The notes under the pieces are model-generated. The model had not been told where the DNA came from. It made no database searches and saw only the letters and a program-made list of their open reading frames with translations. This document shows, piece by piece, positions 1 to 12,058 of a stretch of 64,000 nucleotides of DNA. Numbering within the stretch: position 1 is the first letter of the stretch; the number at the start of each line of letters is the position of its first letter. This DNA comes from JTS-AC122 sp050246015 (lineage in GTDB: Bacteria; Planctomycetota; Phycisphaerae; Phycisphaerales; UBA1924). The position numbers and the translations under genes were made by a program. The stretch is from NCBI GenBank assembly GCA_050246015.1, contig JBFWWU010000002.1, positions 62,001-126,000 on the forward strand, in the 5' to 3' direction.

Positions 1-114
1 GGGCAAACCCTCGAGTGCCAGGTACGTAATCGTGCGGTGGCCGTGGGCCGACCAGCCCAGCGCGGAGCCGGCGGAAGCAGCAAGTCCCAGCAGGCTCACG
101 ACCAATCGACGCAT
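1..114 (-). CDS. N-terminal part of a secreted S1/P1 nuclease- or zinc phospholipase C-like protein (cut by window edge)
   Basis: Only the first 38 codons lie in the window. The ATG at 114 is preceded by GGAG with a six-base spacer. Translation gives a signal peptide (MRRLVVSLLGLAASAGSALG) and then WSAHGHRTITYLALEGLP. A Trp directly after the cleavage site, followed by GH and a helix-like stretch, is how mature S1/P1 nucleases and zinc-dependent phospholipase C proteins begin; there the Trp N-terminus and the His bind zinc. That family call is inference from a short N-terminus; export is much surer. It lies downstream of gcvP in the same direction, separated by a hairpin. Confidence 0.5.
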   Translation of the reverse strand, partial: MRRLVVSLLGLAASAGSALGWSAHGHRTITYLALEGLP

Positions 115-231
115 GGCGTTCTCCATCTCAATTGAACCGTCCCGGCGCTGGTGCCCGCCGCGGAACCGCCGCGGGCGATCACGGCATGACAGCAAGCAAT
201 CCTGTTCCCCCCCGCCCATCATCGATCCGTC

Positions 232-254
232 GGCGCCGTCGCGGGGACGGCGCC
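232..254 (-). terminator. Hairpin just after gcvP
   Basis: A perfect 9-bp inverted repeat (GGCGCCGTC / GACGGCGCC) with a five-base loop starts two bases beyond the gcvP TGA. There is no T tract, so this is a strong GC hairpin in terminator position rather than a textbook intrinsic terminator. Confidence 0.5.
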
Positions 255-256
255 CT

Positions 257-3289
<3,033 letters not shown>

Positions 3290-3507
3290 GGACTTCTCAA
3301 TCGAAACAGAACTGTCCGCTGGGACGGGGCCAAGGCGGGGAGAGGGAGTGCGCCGCGGACGCCGACGCACCGTTCGGCGTTCAACGCGGACCAAGTTTAG
3401 CGCCGTGAAAGGGCACAAGACTCCCCCAGCGACATGGCGGCGCCAGAGCATTCCGGGCGGTTTTCGTGCGGGATGGCGAGGGTCGCCGGGAGCGTCGGTG
3501 CGAGCCG

Positions 3508-4197
3508 CTACGGCCGAACAAACACACCGCGAAGCCGGCGATTGGAGATCGCGTCCTCTTCAACGATCTCATCCAGCGGTCGATAGAGCCGCAGCCCGCT
3601 CGCTTCCATGAGGCCGGTGAGTTCGCCGCACGTCAGCGGCCACGGCGGACCCGTGACATGTTCGAGCAACTGCCCCTCGCCGCGCCCCCGGCAAATCGCC
3701 AGGACATGGCCCTGCGGCCCGACGAGCGAGGCCACCGACGACGCCGCTTTTTCGCGCATCACCGGGTCGAGCGCCTGAAGCGTCGAGATCTCGATGACCA
3801 GATCGAATCGCCCCCGGAACTTGCCGGGGAGCGCGAACAGGTCCGCCACGGCGAACTGCGACGCGTACTCGGGGAATCGCTTGCGCGCCCACGATACCGC
3901 GGTCGGCGAGACGTCGAACCCGATCGCGTCATACCCCCGCGAGAGCAACTCGACCACATCGTCGCCCAGCCCGCACCCCACCACGATCGCCCGGCTCCCG
4001 GGTCGAACCACCCCCGGCGCCTCGGCGTTCAACCAGGACACCATGTGCGGGCTGGCTCGCTCTTTGCCCCAGGGCACCTTCGCCGCGTCGCCAGCCGCGA
4101 CCTGGTAGATCGACTCGAACTGCGCCGCATACTCGGCGGACTCCCCGACCGATACCGTCGTCACTCCCCCACCTTTGGACGAACCATCGATCTGCAT
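3508..4197 (-). CDS. Class I SAM-dependent methyltransferase, thiopurine-methyltransferase-like
   Basis: About 229 residues with a Rossmann-type SAM fold: motif I reads AIVVGCGLGDDVVELLSRG, followed by the acidic strand end GFDVSP and a third strand FDLVIEISTLQAL. An N-terminal FESIYQ...VPWGKERASP segment precedes the core, as in TPMT/TehB-like small-molecule methyltransferases. The substrate cannot be read from the sequence. The frame stays open to 4308; ATG 4197 is the first ATG that avoids a Pro/Arg-rich lead, but a GTG at 4206 closer to a GGAG is also possible. It sits alone between gcvP and the repeat protein gene. Confidence 0.85.
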   Translation of the reverse strand: MQIDGSSKGGGVTTVSVGESAEYAAQFESIYQVAAGDAAKVPWGKERASPHMVSWLNAEAPGVVRPGSRAIVVGCGLGDDVVELLSRGYDAIGFDVSPTAVSWARKRFPEYASQFAVADLFALPGKFRGRFDLVIEISTLQALDPVMREKAASSVASLVGPQGHVLAICRGRGEGQLLEHVTGPPWPLTCGELTGLMEASGLRLYRPLDEIVEEDAISNRRLRGVFVRP

Positions 4198-4552
4198 CGG
4201 CGCCACTCGGCTCCGCTTGTCCTCCACGATGGGTTGCCCGTCCAACTTCGGCCTCGGATGTTCCACGTGTCGCCTCCGATCATCGATGGGGCGATCCGGC
4301 GTCGGCACACAAGCCCGGCGGAGAATCGTCAGTCAGAGCACATTCGTCAACATTATTGTAACAAGTCCGTCGGCTGCCGCAGAAAAGAGATTTGGATGTT
4401 GCGTACAGAATATGAACACTTGCCGGGGATGGGCCCTTGGGCTAAAGCACGAAGCCGATCCGGCTCGCCAGAACACACAGGCGGTCCAGGATCGGCTCCG
4501 TAAGTAACGCCCACCGAGGGCCAACGACTGACTACGCCGGGCTCGTCAACGA
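4198..4552. other. Intergenic region, relatively AT-rich in its middle
   Basis: No gene seen. The part nearest 4552 holds the hairpin listed separately as a terminator. The stretch at about 4335-4420 is clearly AT-richer than its surroundings and is where a promoter for the methyltransferase would lie. On the minus strand TACAAT and TTGACG can be found there, but no convincingly spaced pair. Confidence 0.4.
4453..4497 (-). terminator. Inverted repeat downstream of the repeat-protein gene
   Basis: Perfect 9-bp arms (AGCCGATCC at 4453-4461, GGATCGGCT at 4489-4497) with a 27-base loop, 56 bases after the stop of the upstream minus-strand gene. The arm is followed on the minus strand by a T-containing stretch (TCGTGCTTT). 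Confidence 0.4.
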
Positions 4553-7500
4553 TCAGCCCTCGCACCCGCCGAAGAACGAGGTGAGGAAGTCAAAGAAGTC
4601 CTGAGAGTTCTGCAGGCCGTCGAAGTTGAAATCCGCTGTTCCGCCGAAGAAGTCGGAGAGGAAGTCGAAGAAGTCCTGGGAGTTGATCCCGTCGCGGGCG
4701 TTCCAATCCGTCGGGCACTGGGGCACGCGCACGCGCACCTCGGTCGGGGTGTATTCGATCCGCGGGTATCCGAGGGTGGGTGGAAGAGTCGGCAGGGTCA
4801 CGCTCGAAAACTGTCCGGAGATTGAACTCGCCGATACCACCGCGAACACCGTGTTCCGCGGCGGCAGATACCCCGGCGCCAGGCGAACCGTGAGGGAACC
4901 GGCCAGGTTCAGTGGACCGGTCGCCTGGAACCAGTCGTAGGTGTCTCCCTGAGCGGTGCCGTCGAGGTCCGCGACGACGTGCGAGGTGGACCCGCAGACG
5001 AGACTTCCTACGCGCTGGATGTGGCTGGTGAGGTCGCCGGCGTCATCGCCGGGGGAGATGATGCCGTTGTTGACGAAGTTGCCGTGGATCCTGCCGCGTC
5101 CGGCGACGGTGTGCCCGGGCGCGTTGGTCATGACCGCACCGCCACCAGTCTGGAGATACCCGCTGTCGAAGTTGGCGGGGTGGGCGTTCAAGCGCACAAC
5201 TCCGGGGCCGGCGAGATCGGCGGTGGTGTTGAACTGAATAAGGGTGCCATTTCCGCCGGCGGTGGGATTGACCACGATGGTGCCGCTGTGCGTCAGGCCG
5301 CCGTTGACGACGAGCGAAATCGCGTTGTTGATTTCAACGGGCCCGGCCACCGACACGACATCGGTAAGGACGGAGGATCCGACCACGCGGACGATGCCGC
5401 CGTTGGTCGCTTGAATGGCGCCGCCGACGATGGTGCACGAGGCGAGGTTGACGGTCGCGTTATCCGCGGAGATCACCCCGCCGGCGCCCTGAGTCAGCAT
5501 GATGGACGAGATCTGGAGCGTGGCGCCGCCGACCGCTTCAAGCAGGGCGTTGTTGGTCTTGTTCTGGCTGACGAGTTCGATGGTGCGTCCGGCGACGTCG
5601 GCGCGGACAGTGCCCTCGTTCACGAGAACCCCGTGGATGCGTCCGGTGCCGTGGATCAGGTGGCCGGCGGCGTGGGTCATGACCGACCCGGCGCCGGTTT
5701 GCAGATAGGCGGTGTCGAGATTCGCCGGGTGCGAGTTGAGCAGGACATCACCCGGGCCGCCCAGCACGCTGGAGGTGTTGAACTGCATGAGTGTGGCGTT
5801 GCCGCCGGCGCTGGGATTGATGGTGATCGTGCCGGAGTGGTTGAGACCGCCGCTCACGGAGAGCGACTGTGAGTTATTGATTTCGAGCGGTCCTTCGAGC
5901 GAGGCGACATCGGTGAACGCCGACGAGCCGATCACGCGGGCCACGCCGCCGCTCGTCGCGCGGATCGTCCCGCCGACGATCGTGCAGGAGCTCAGATTCA
6001 GCGTGCTGGCGTCAGCCAGGAGTTGTCCCATGGGACCTTGCGTCAGCACAATCGGCGAGACCTGGAGCGTGGCGCCGCCCGTGGCTTGCATGAGCGCGTT
6101 GTTGACCTTGTTCGAACTGAGGAGTTCGATCGTTCGCCCGGCGAGATCGGCGCTGACGGTGCCGTTGTTGACGAAGTTGGCGTGGATCCGGCCGGTGCCG
6201 CGGACCAGGTGCGAAGGCCCCTGGGTCATCACGGCGCCCGCGCCCGTCTGGAGGTACGCCGTATCGCCGTTGGCCGGATGGGAGTTGAGCACGACCGTTC
6301 CGTCGCCCCCGAGCGTGCCGGAGTTGGTGAAGTGGAGAATGGTGGCATTGCCGTCGGCAGTGGGATTGATCGTGATGGTGCCGCTGTGCGAGAGTCCGCC
6401 GCCGACGCTGAGCGTCTGCGCATTGGGAATCTCGACGGGGCCCAGGAGCGTGGCGAGGTTGGTCAGCGAGGAACTGCTCAGGACGCGGACCAGCCCGCCG
6501 TTGATCGCCGAGATTTCGCCGCCCGCGATGGAGCAGGAATCGAGCAGGAGCGTGGAAGCGTCGGCGAGCAGGCGGCCCGGGTTGTTTTGGGTGAGCGTGA
6601 TGCTGGAAATCTGAAGCGTCGCACCGCTCGTCGCTTCGATTGTCGCGTTGTTCGTCTTGTTGCTTGACGCGAGCCGGAGCGTACGCCCGGTGACATTCGC
6701 GCTGATCAGGCTGTCGTTGACCATCGCGGCGTGGACAGCGCCGGTGCCGCGAATCGCGTGAGGGGCCGCCTGCGTCAGGACCTGGCCGGCCCCGGTATTC
6801 ACGTACGCCGTATCGAGATTGGCCGGGTGGGCGTTCAGGACGATCTGCCCCTCGCCCTGGAGAGTCCCGGAGTTGGCGATCTGCACGATGGTGGCATTTC
6901 CATTGGCCAGGGGATTGACGGTGATGGTGCCACGGTTGCGCAGCCCATCGACAATGGTCAGGATCTGGGCGTTGCTCACGTCCAACTGGCCGAGCAGGTC
7001 GTTGACACCGCTGAAGGTGGAACTGTTGGCGACGGTAATGAGTCCGGTTCCCATCGCCTCGACCGCTCCGCCGACGATCGTGGCGGAGTTGAGGACGACG
7101 AAGCTGTCCGCCTCGGCGCGCACGTGGGCCGTCGGCGCCTGTGTGAGCGAGATCGAACTGATCTGGAGCGTCCCGCCGTTGCGGGCTTCGATGCGGTCGT
7201 TGTTCGTCTTGTTGTTCGACGTGAGGATCATCGTGCGCGTGTCGATGTCGCCGACGATGAGCCCATTGTTGATCATGCTCGCGTGCACGGCGCCGGTGCC
7301 GCGGATGAAGTGCAGCGGGGCGTTGGTGATCACCGCGCCGGCGCCCGTCTGCAGGTAGGCGGTGTTGAGGTTCGCCGGGTGAGCGTTGAGCACGAGCGCG
7401 CCGCTTCCTTGGATCGTCCCCGAGTCGTTGAACTGAACGATGGTGGCGTTGCCCCCGCCCGTGGGGTTCACGGTGAACGTTCCGGTCAGGTCAAGCACGG

Positions 7501-7789
7501 GCGACGCCCCCGCGAGCGTCAACGATTGCGCGTTGTTCAACTCCACGGCGGCCATGGAGTTGGGGATGATCAGTCCGTTCACGGTGTACGACGAGTTGAT
7601 CGAAACCGTGTACGAACCCGCGGCAGAGATGACCGCTCGCTCGCCCGCGTTGTCCGGAACGTTGCTCCCCATCCAGTTGGTCACCGTGGACCAGTTCCCG
7701 CTGCCGGCGATCCACGGGATATCCGTTTGGGCCCGCGCGCTGGCCGCCAGTCCCACCACTGCCACAAGCGAAACTACCTGAGAACGCAT
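4553..7789 (-). CDS. Large secreted repeat protein with C-terminal GC-type dockerin-like pair
   Basis: 1078 residues. A signal peptide (MRSQVVSLVAVVGLAASARA) is followed by five tandem repeats of about 183 residues, each with the landmarks GNATI...NSGTL, LN(A/S)HPAN.DTAYLQTGAGA, (V/I)RGTG.(V/I)HA, and SNK.NNA...ATLQ(I/V)S. Such Asn/Gly/Thr-rich repeats are typical of beta-helix, autotransporter-like passengers; I see no beta-barrel. The C-terminus carries two SQDFFDFL motifs with Asp/Asn-rich loops (ADFNFDGLQNSQDFFDF) and ends FFGGCEG, a pattern known from planctomycete GC-type dockerin-anchored proteins. The start is supported by AAAAGGAGG five to six bases before the ATG. Probably exported and cell-surface attached; its function is unknown. 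Confidence 0.9.
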   Translation of the reverse strand: MRSQVVSLVAVVGLAASARAQTDIPWIAGSGNWSTVTNWMGSNVPDNAGERAVISAAGSYTVSINSSYTVNGLIIPNSMAAVELNNAQSLTLAGASPVLDLTGTFTVNPTGGGNATIVQFNDSGTIQGSGALVLNAHPANLNTAYLQTGAGAVITNAPLHFIRGTGAVHASMINNGLIVGDIDTRTMILTSNNKTNNDRIEARNGGTLQISSISLTQAPTAHVRAEADSFVVLNSATIVGGAVEAMGTGLITVANSSTFSGVNDLLGQLDVSNAQILTIVDGLRNRGTITVNPLANGNATIVQIANSGTLQGEGQIVLNAHPANLDTAYVNTGAGQVLTQAAPHAIRGTGAVHAAMVNDSLISANVTGRTLRLASSNKTNNATIEATSGATLQISSITLTQNNPGRLLADASTLLLDSCSIAGGEISAINGGLVRVLSSSSLTNLATLLGPVEIPNAQTLSVGGGLSHSGTITINPTADGNATILHFTNSGTLGGDGTVVLNSHPANGDTAYLQTGAGAVMTQGPSHLVRGTGRIHANFVNNGTVSADLAGRTIELLSSNKVNNALMQATGGATLQVSPIVLTQGPMGQLLADASTLNLSSCTIVGGTIRATSGGVARVIGSSAFTDVASLEGPLEINNSQSLSVSGGLNHSGTITINPSAGGNATLMQFNTSSVLGGPGDVLLNSHPANLDTAYLQTGAGSVMTHAAGHLIHGTGRIHGVLVNEGTVRADVAGRTIELVSQNKTNNALLEAVGGATLQISSIMLTQGAGGVISADNATVNLASCTIVGGAIQATNGGIVRVVGSSVLTDVVSVAGPVEINNAISLVVNGGLTHSGTIVVNPTAGGNGTLIQFNTTADLAGPGVVRLNAHPANFDSGYLQTGGGAVMTNAPGHTVAGRGRIHGNFVNNGIISPGDDAGDLTSHIQRVGSLVCGSTSHVVADLDGTAQGDTYDWFQATGPLNLAGSLTVRLAPGYLPPRNTVFAVVSASSISGQFSSVTLPTLPPTLGYPRIEYTPTEVRVRVPQCPTDWNARDGINSQDFFDFLSDFFGGTADFNFDGLQNSQDFFDFLTSFFGGCEG
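4990..7490 (-). repeat. Five tandem ~549-bp coding repeats
   Basis: The HPAN-coding landmark recurs at about 5175, 5724, 6272, 6822 and 7374, giving unit lengths of 548-552 bases (about 183 codons). Copies are diverged but stay in frame. Outer boundaries are approximate. Confidence 0.85.
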
Positions 7790-7990
7790 GATCGACCTCC
7801 TTTTGACCGGGCGACTGAGCCGGCCGCCCGGCGCGCACGCGCCAATCTGCCGTGCATACCTTGCTACAGGGTTAGCCTATTTCAAGGTGTTGAACGGATC
7901 TTGAACGAGATTTGCGCGTATTGGTGGCGCGAACCTAAGATTGGCCGGCTGGCCCGGGTCGTTAGATTTCCTATGTTGCCAGGAAGCGAT

Positions 7991-9772
7991 TTACTGGACG
8001 TGCTTCCGGCAATGCTCGGCCCACGCCCAGCGGAGCGCTGAGCCCAGCCGCTGACCCAGCGCACTCCCGTCGCACAAGGCCGAGGCGAGCAGGGCCGGCC
8101 GAAGCGAGTCCCGGAGGTCGCGCAGGCGAGCGGCGTCTTGCGCCAGCGCGGCGGCGCGGGCCGCGAATGAGGCCTCATCCGACGCCACCAGCCCATCCAG
8201 CCCCACCTGCCGGAGTATGCACAAACTGACCCGAGATGCATGAGACTCTTGCGCGAGCGAAATCACCGGCACGCCCATCAGGAGAGACTCCAGCGTCGTT
8301 GTCATTCCGGAGTATGGAAACGTGTCGAGCGAGACATCGATGCGCTGGTAGGTGGACAGATGGTCCGCGAATGTTCCGGAATGCCCGACGACGTCGAGCC
8401 GATCGGCGGGCAGTCCGGCCGCCTCGAACCGCTGACGCGTCAATCGCCGGGCCTCTTCGTGCGCGAGTTGTACGTTCTTCACGATGAGGCGCGACCCGGG
8501 CACCGCGAGGACCGCGTTCGTCCACGCGCGCACGACGGCGTCGTTGAGTTTCATGAGCGTATTGAAGGAACCGAAGGTGACGTGCCCGGTGGCGAGGCTG
8601 GGCGGGGGCGTCAGGGGGGGAGGATCAGGGATCGGCTTGTACGCGAAGAACAGCGGGTCCACGCGCAGAAGTCGCTCGGTCCAGAAGCGGTCCTGGCCCT
8701 CGGGGCTTGAAACCGAATCCGTGATGTGGTAATCGGTCGATTGCACGCCGGTGGTCGCGGGGTAGCCGATGTAGTTGAACTGCACCGGGGCCGGGCGCAG
8801 GTGCATCGTGGCCAATCGCTCGTAGCGGGTGTGCCCGGCCAGGTCGATGAGCAGATCGATGCCGTCGCGTGCGATCACATCGGCGAGCTGCCCGACGTTG
8901 AGGGTTGGCAGGTGCTTCCAGGACTGCACGTGGGATTTGAGGCGCGCGCTGTGCTGGTCCTCCTTCCCGCCGGTGAAATAACACCAGACCGAGAAACTCG
9001 CCTTGTCCAGGTGCTCGAAGACGGGTTCGATGAAGAACCGCATGGGGTGCTCTCGCAAGTCGGGGGAGATGAACCCGACGCGGAGCACTCGCCGCGGGTC
9101 CGGGGGCCCGCTGCCCTTGCCGGGCGCGCGCCGGGGGAGCAGGTCGGCGAGCAACATCCCGTAGGCGCGCGCGATCTGGACGATCTCGGCGGGGTCCGCG
9201 CCGGGGAGGTAGTTGAGCGCGGGCAGGATGGCGGTGTAGGCGCGGATATTTCCGGGCTGGCGCCGGAGGACCGCGCGCAGACGCGTGACGGCCTGTTCCG
9301 GCTGACCCAGGCTCAGCAGCATGGTGGCAAACGAAACGGAGAACTCGGGGTCGTCAGGGAAGACGGTCAGAGCGGCTTCGCACCCCGCCGCGACGTCGGC
9401 GAAGCGGTCGAGGCGCAAGTAGAGATTCAGCAGGGTGGCGTGGGCGTTTCGGGACCCGGGGAAGCGCTGGAGAGCGGCACGGGCCGCGTGGACAGCCTGA
9501 TCGACGTTTCCCGATGACGCGAGCACATTCGCGACGAAGAGGTGGGCGTCCGGGTCGGCCGGAGCAAAGGCGGCGTTTCGCTCGGCGTGGTAGAGCGCCT
9601 GAACGGGGTTGTTCTGTGCGAGGGCGACCTGCGCGAGCAACCGGCACGCCGCCGCGGCGGGTGGACCGTCCGCTCGCTGGAGCGCGGTGTGCAGGACGGC
9701 GCGGGCCTGATCGAGTCGGCCGGCCGAGAGGTGAGCGTTCGCCAGAGACAGTTTGTCGGAGATGTCCTTCAT
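7991..9772 (-). CDS. TPR protein with O-GlcNAc transferase (SPINDLY-type, GT41) domain
   Basis: 593 residues. The N-terminal ~190 residues are TPR repeats (LDQARAVLHTAL, PVQALYHAERNAAFAPADPD, VDQAVHAARAALQRFPGS). The rest is a Glyco_transf_41 domain: RVGFISPDLREHPMRFF, DLLIDLAGHT, APVQFNYIGYPATTG, TFGSFNTLMKLN, DTFPYSGMTTTLESLLMGVPV. In the family this region binds UDP-GlcNAc or GDP-fucose and glycosylates Ser/Thr of proteins; the donor used here is not known. I used ATG 9772 (MKDISDKLS); the longer open frame runs into the lipoprotein gene. It starts 23 bases after the lipoprotein stop, so the two are likely one transcript. Confidence 0.9.
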   Translation of the reverse strand: MKDISDKLSLANAHLSAGRLDQARAVLHTALQRADGPPAAAACRLLAQVALAQNNPVQALYHAERNAAFAPADPDAHLFVANVLASSGNVDQAVHAARAALQRFPGSRNAHATLLNLYLRLDRFADVAAGCEAALTVFPDDPEFSVSFATMLLSLGQPEQAVTRLRAVLRRQPGNIRAYTAILPALNYLPGADPAEIVQIARAYGMLLADLLPRRAPGKGSGPPDPRRVLRVGFISPDLREHPMRFFIEPVFEHLDKASFSVWCYFTGGKEDQHSARLKSHVQSWKHLPTLNVGQLADVIARDGIDLLIDLAGHTRYERLATMHLRPAPVQFNYIGYPATTGVQSTDYHITDSVSSPEGQDRFWTERLLRVDPLFFAYKPIPDPPPLTPPPSLATGHVTFGSFNTLMKLNDAVVRAWTNAVLAVPGSRLIVKNVQLAHEEARRLTRQRFEAAGLPADRLDVVGHSGTFADHLSTYQRIDVSLDTFPYSGMTTTLESLLMGVPVISLAQESHASRVSLCILRQVGLDGLVASDEASFAARAAALAQDAARLRDLRDSLRPALLASALCDGSALGQRLGSALRWAWAEHCRKHVQ

Positions 9773-9795
9773 CGCGGCCCTTCGGAGTCCTTGGC

Positions 9796-10341
9796 TCAGG
9801 GCCGCGCCGGGGTCGCGGGCGCCGACGAGAGCGAGCCGGGCCATTCGAGCGTTCCTTCGCCGGACAGGGGCGTGCTGGGGCGGCGGACGCCGGTGTCGAA
9901 CAACAACTCGGCGAATGCTCCCGGGGTGATGTAGGTCAGGGAGCCCGAGAGCCGGTAGGGGGTCGTGGAACCAGCGGGCGGCAGGACCGAGGCCTTGACG
10001 GCGGCGGGGAGCGTGAACTGCTGGGTGCCGGACTGTCTGATCGTGGCTTCGGGGGAGCGGATGCCCGTGAAGACCTGCTCGCCGCCGAGGCTGAGCGAAT
10101 ACTCGACGTCGCGCAGCGGGAGGGGGTTGTTGTTCTGGTTGGTGGCCTGGATGGTGAACTGGACCACCGCGCCCTCCGGGGTCTGCTCGATGACGCGCGC
10201 ATCGAGGACTTGGAGGGACGGGGCCTGATACGAGGAACAACCGGCGATCAGGCCGATCGCGAGGGAGCCGAGCAGCGCGAAGATGGTCTGCCCGGAGCGC
10301 GGATGTTTCTCACGCGACGCCGACTGCTTGAAAGGTCTCAT
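9796..10341 (-). CDS. Lipoprotein with LEA14/WHy-like domain
   Basis: 181 residues. A signal sequence ends in the lipobox LIAGC, so Cys at about residue 35 would be lipidated. The mature part (LQVLDARVIEQTPEGAVVQFTIQATNQNNNPLPLRDVEYSLSLGG, read in pieces) follows the LEA type 2/WHy pattern of a small beta-sandwich with alternating polar and hydrophobic residues around an N-N-P-L-P-L turn. The family is linked to desiccation and stress in plants, but its bacterial role is not settled. It precedes the O-GlcNAc transferase-like gene by 23 bases and may share its transcript. Confidence 0.75.
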   Translation of the reverse strand: MRPFKQSASREKHPRSGQTIFALLGSLAIGLIAGCSSYQAPSLQVLDARVIEQTPEGAVVQFTIQATNQNNNPLPLRDVEYSLSLGGEQVFTGIRSPEATIRQSGTQQFTLPAAVKASVLPPAGSTTPYRLSGSLTYITPGAFAELLFDTGVRRPSTPLSGEGTLEWPGSLSSAPATPARP

Positions 10342-10417
10342 GGCGGAGAGAGCATACCGCGGCCGGGGGTCGATGTCCTGTCGGCGGCGAGCGCGGAACC
10401 GGGATGCGAGGCCGCGG

Positions 10418-11632
10418 TCAGTTGCTGCTGCGCAGTTCGTTCAGGAACCACTCGATGTGCGTGTGGTAGCGTTTGGGGGCCTGCACGAACATCTTGGTGC
10501 CGGCGAACTTGAGCCAGGCGCTGTTGCCGCCGCGATCCACCCAGCCGTCGGGTTCAACAAACGTCTGGATCAGTTCCTGGAGTGATTCGGTATCGACCGA
10601 GACGACGCTGGAGAGGTCGTAACTGACGAGCGACGACTCGCGTTCGTCGAAGAACGCGACGGAAGCGATCTCGAGGGATATGCCGTTCGAGCGTACCGCG
10701 AGCGGACGCGGATCCGGGTGGGCGATGGCTTCGCTGAGCATTCTGACGGCGTCGTCGATGGGGGTGTCATTGAGCACGAGGGAGACGGGGGTGTCCTCGG
10801 CCGCGCCGATGTTGTTGATCGCTTCCCAGAAGATCACGGGGCGGAGCCCGGCCGAGTCGGCGAGCAGGCGCAGGGCTTCCGTGAGCGGGGCATCCTTGAG
10901 TTCGGCGCTGACGCGCTTGGCGCGGATGTCGTCGGGGAGCATGCTGGGGGGTTTGAACGTCGAGGTGCGGATTTCGGGTGCGGCCGGCGCGCCGTCAGCG
11001 GGGCTTGTGAACCGAGTGAGCACTGGGAGCACGCTCAGGGTGTTGGTTCGCTGGTCGAGCGCGGTCTCAAGCCGGAGGCGGTGAGCGGCGGTTTCCGAGG
11101 CGATGTTCTGGTTGGCGCGGAGTGCGAGGAGCGCCGACGGGTGGTCGGCCGCGGAATCGGAATCCGTGGGGGGGCACCAGGCAGGGGTGGCGGGGTGGGT
11201 GGAGACGGCCAGGATGCTCAGACTCAACGCGGCCCCGGTCAGCAGAAACATCGAAGCGTTCATGAGGAATCTCCTTGCAGGAATGGTTCGCAGACGTCGG
11301 TATTCGCCGGCGAGTCCTCGCGGATCGCCGAGTTCAGCCAGCGCGCGGCGCACGGCGGAGGGTTCGTCTTCGCCGGCGAGAATCAGGTCGCGCGTCCGTT
11401 CGGTGAGGTGGGATTCGAGTTCGTCGCTGATGCCGCTGGCCCGGTCGTCGCTGCACCGGAGGTGCGTGCGGAGCCGGCCGAGCCAGTCGTCGATCTGGCG
11501 TCGGGGGCCGATGGGCGGATCAGGAAGGGTTGGTCGCGGGGTGATCTCCGGGCCGGGGGCGTCGTAACCGCTGAGGCGCAGATGAGGGGAGGGTTCGGAT
11601 TCGGCGCCAGAGGCGGGGTGCGGCGACGTCAT
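10418..11632 (-). CDS. HAAS-domain membrane protein, partner of PadR
   Basis: 404 residues. An N-terminal region (RRQIDDWLGRLRTHLRCSDDRASGISDELESHLTERT in pieces, then RRALAELGDPRGLAGEYRRL) matches the HAAS/DUF1700 helical domain that accompanies PadR regulators. One membrane segment follows (MFLLTGAALSLSILAVS), then a domain of about 250 residues. That part carries LTEALRLLADSAGL and DDAVRMLSEAI, resembling secretin/TonB short N-terminal (STN-like) folds; this last comparison is tentative. The ATG at 11632 overlaps the padR TGA by four bases (ATGA), so translation is coupled and regulation is shared with padR. Confidence 0.8.
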   Translation of the reverse strand: MTSPHPASGAESEPSPHLRLSGYDAPGPEITPRPTLPDPPIGPRRQIDDWLGRLRTHLRCSDDRASGISDELESHLTERTRDLILAGEDEPSAVRRALAELGDPRGLAGEYRRLRTIPARRFLMNASMFLLTGAALSLSILAVSTHPATPAWCPPTDSDSAADHPSALLALRANQNIASETAAHRLRLETALDQRTNTLSVLPVLTRFTSPADGAPAAPEIRTSTFKPPSMLPDDIRAKRVSAELKDAPLTEALRLLADSAGLRPVIFWEAINNIGAAEDTPVSLVLNDTPIDDAVRMLSEAIAHPDPRPLAVRSNGISLEIASVAFFDERESSLVSYDLSSVVSVDTESLQELIQTFVEPDGWVDRGGNSAWLKFAGTKMFVQAPKRYHTHIEWFLNELRSSN

Positions 11633-12012
11633 GCGCGTTCCTCCCGAGGGCGCGGCGCCAGGAAGGATTCGATCATCGCGGAATAGGCGCGATGGGCCTC
11701 GGCGTGCTGCGAGAGGCGCTTTCGCCCCTTGGCGGTGAGGCGGTACCACTTCCGCTTCCGGCCGGCGCCTTCGTCGGCGTCATCGGAATCGGCGTGTCGC
11801 TCGGACTTGACGGCGTCCCAGGTGCTGCTGATGAGACCCTGGCGTTCCATGGCGCTCAGGAGCGGGTAGAGGACGCCCGGGGAGAGCCGGATATCGCCGC
11901 CGGATCGGGCGGCGACTCGCTTGGTGATCGCGTAGCCGTAGAGCGGTTCTTCGCCGAGGACGGCCAGGACGATCAGTTCGGTGGGGTCGTGTCGGAACTC
12001 GGGAAAGGCCAT
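11629..12012 (-). CDS. PadR-family transcriptional regulator
   Basis: 127 residues. Winged helix typical of PadR: ELIVLAVLGEEPLYGYAITKRV, SPGVLYPLLSAMERQGLI, then the wing with RKRKWYRLTAKGRKRL. It has a short charged insert (ADSDDADEGAGRKRK) in the wing and only a short C-terminal helix, so it is the short PadR type. It is the first gene of the padR-HAAS pair. A symmetrical AT-rich site lies 25 bases upstream of its start codon, which fits autorepression, the usual behaviour of PadR proteins. Confidence 0.93.
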   Translation of the reverse strand: MAFPEFRHDPTELIVLAVLGEEPLYGYAITKRVAARSGGDIRLSPGVLYPLLSAMERQGLISSTWDAVKSERHADSDDADEGAGRKRKWYRLTAKGRKRLSQHAEAHRAYSAMIESFLAPRPREERA

Positions 12013-12037
12013 GATGGGGGGTTATACTCCGTGGATG

Positions 12038-12058
12038 ATATATCGGTTCCAGATATAT
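12038..12058. promoter_or_regulatory. Likely PadR operator
   Basis: ATATATC, a seven-base spacer and GATATAT form a perfect inverted repeat directly upstream of padR, in a setting that is otherwise strongly GC-rich. The spacing is right for a dimeric winged-helix protein. It also lies 143 bases before the divergent sorbosone-dehydrogenase-like gene and could affect both. Confidence 0.65.

Noticed and set aside
7861..7920. TTCAACACCTTGAA symmetry upstream of the repeat-protein gene as an operator
   Set aside because: Arms of only five bases and no related site elsewhere; too weak to call.
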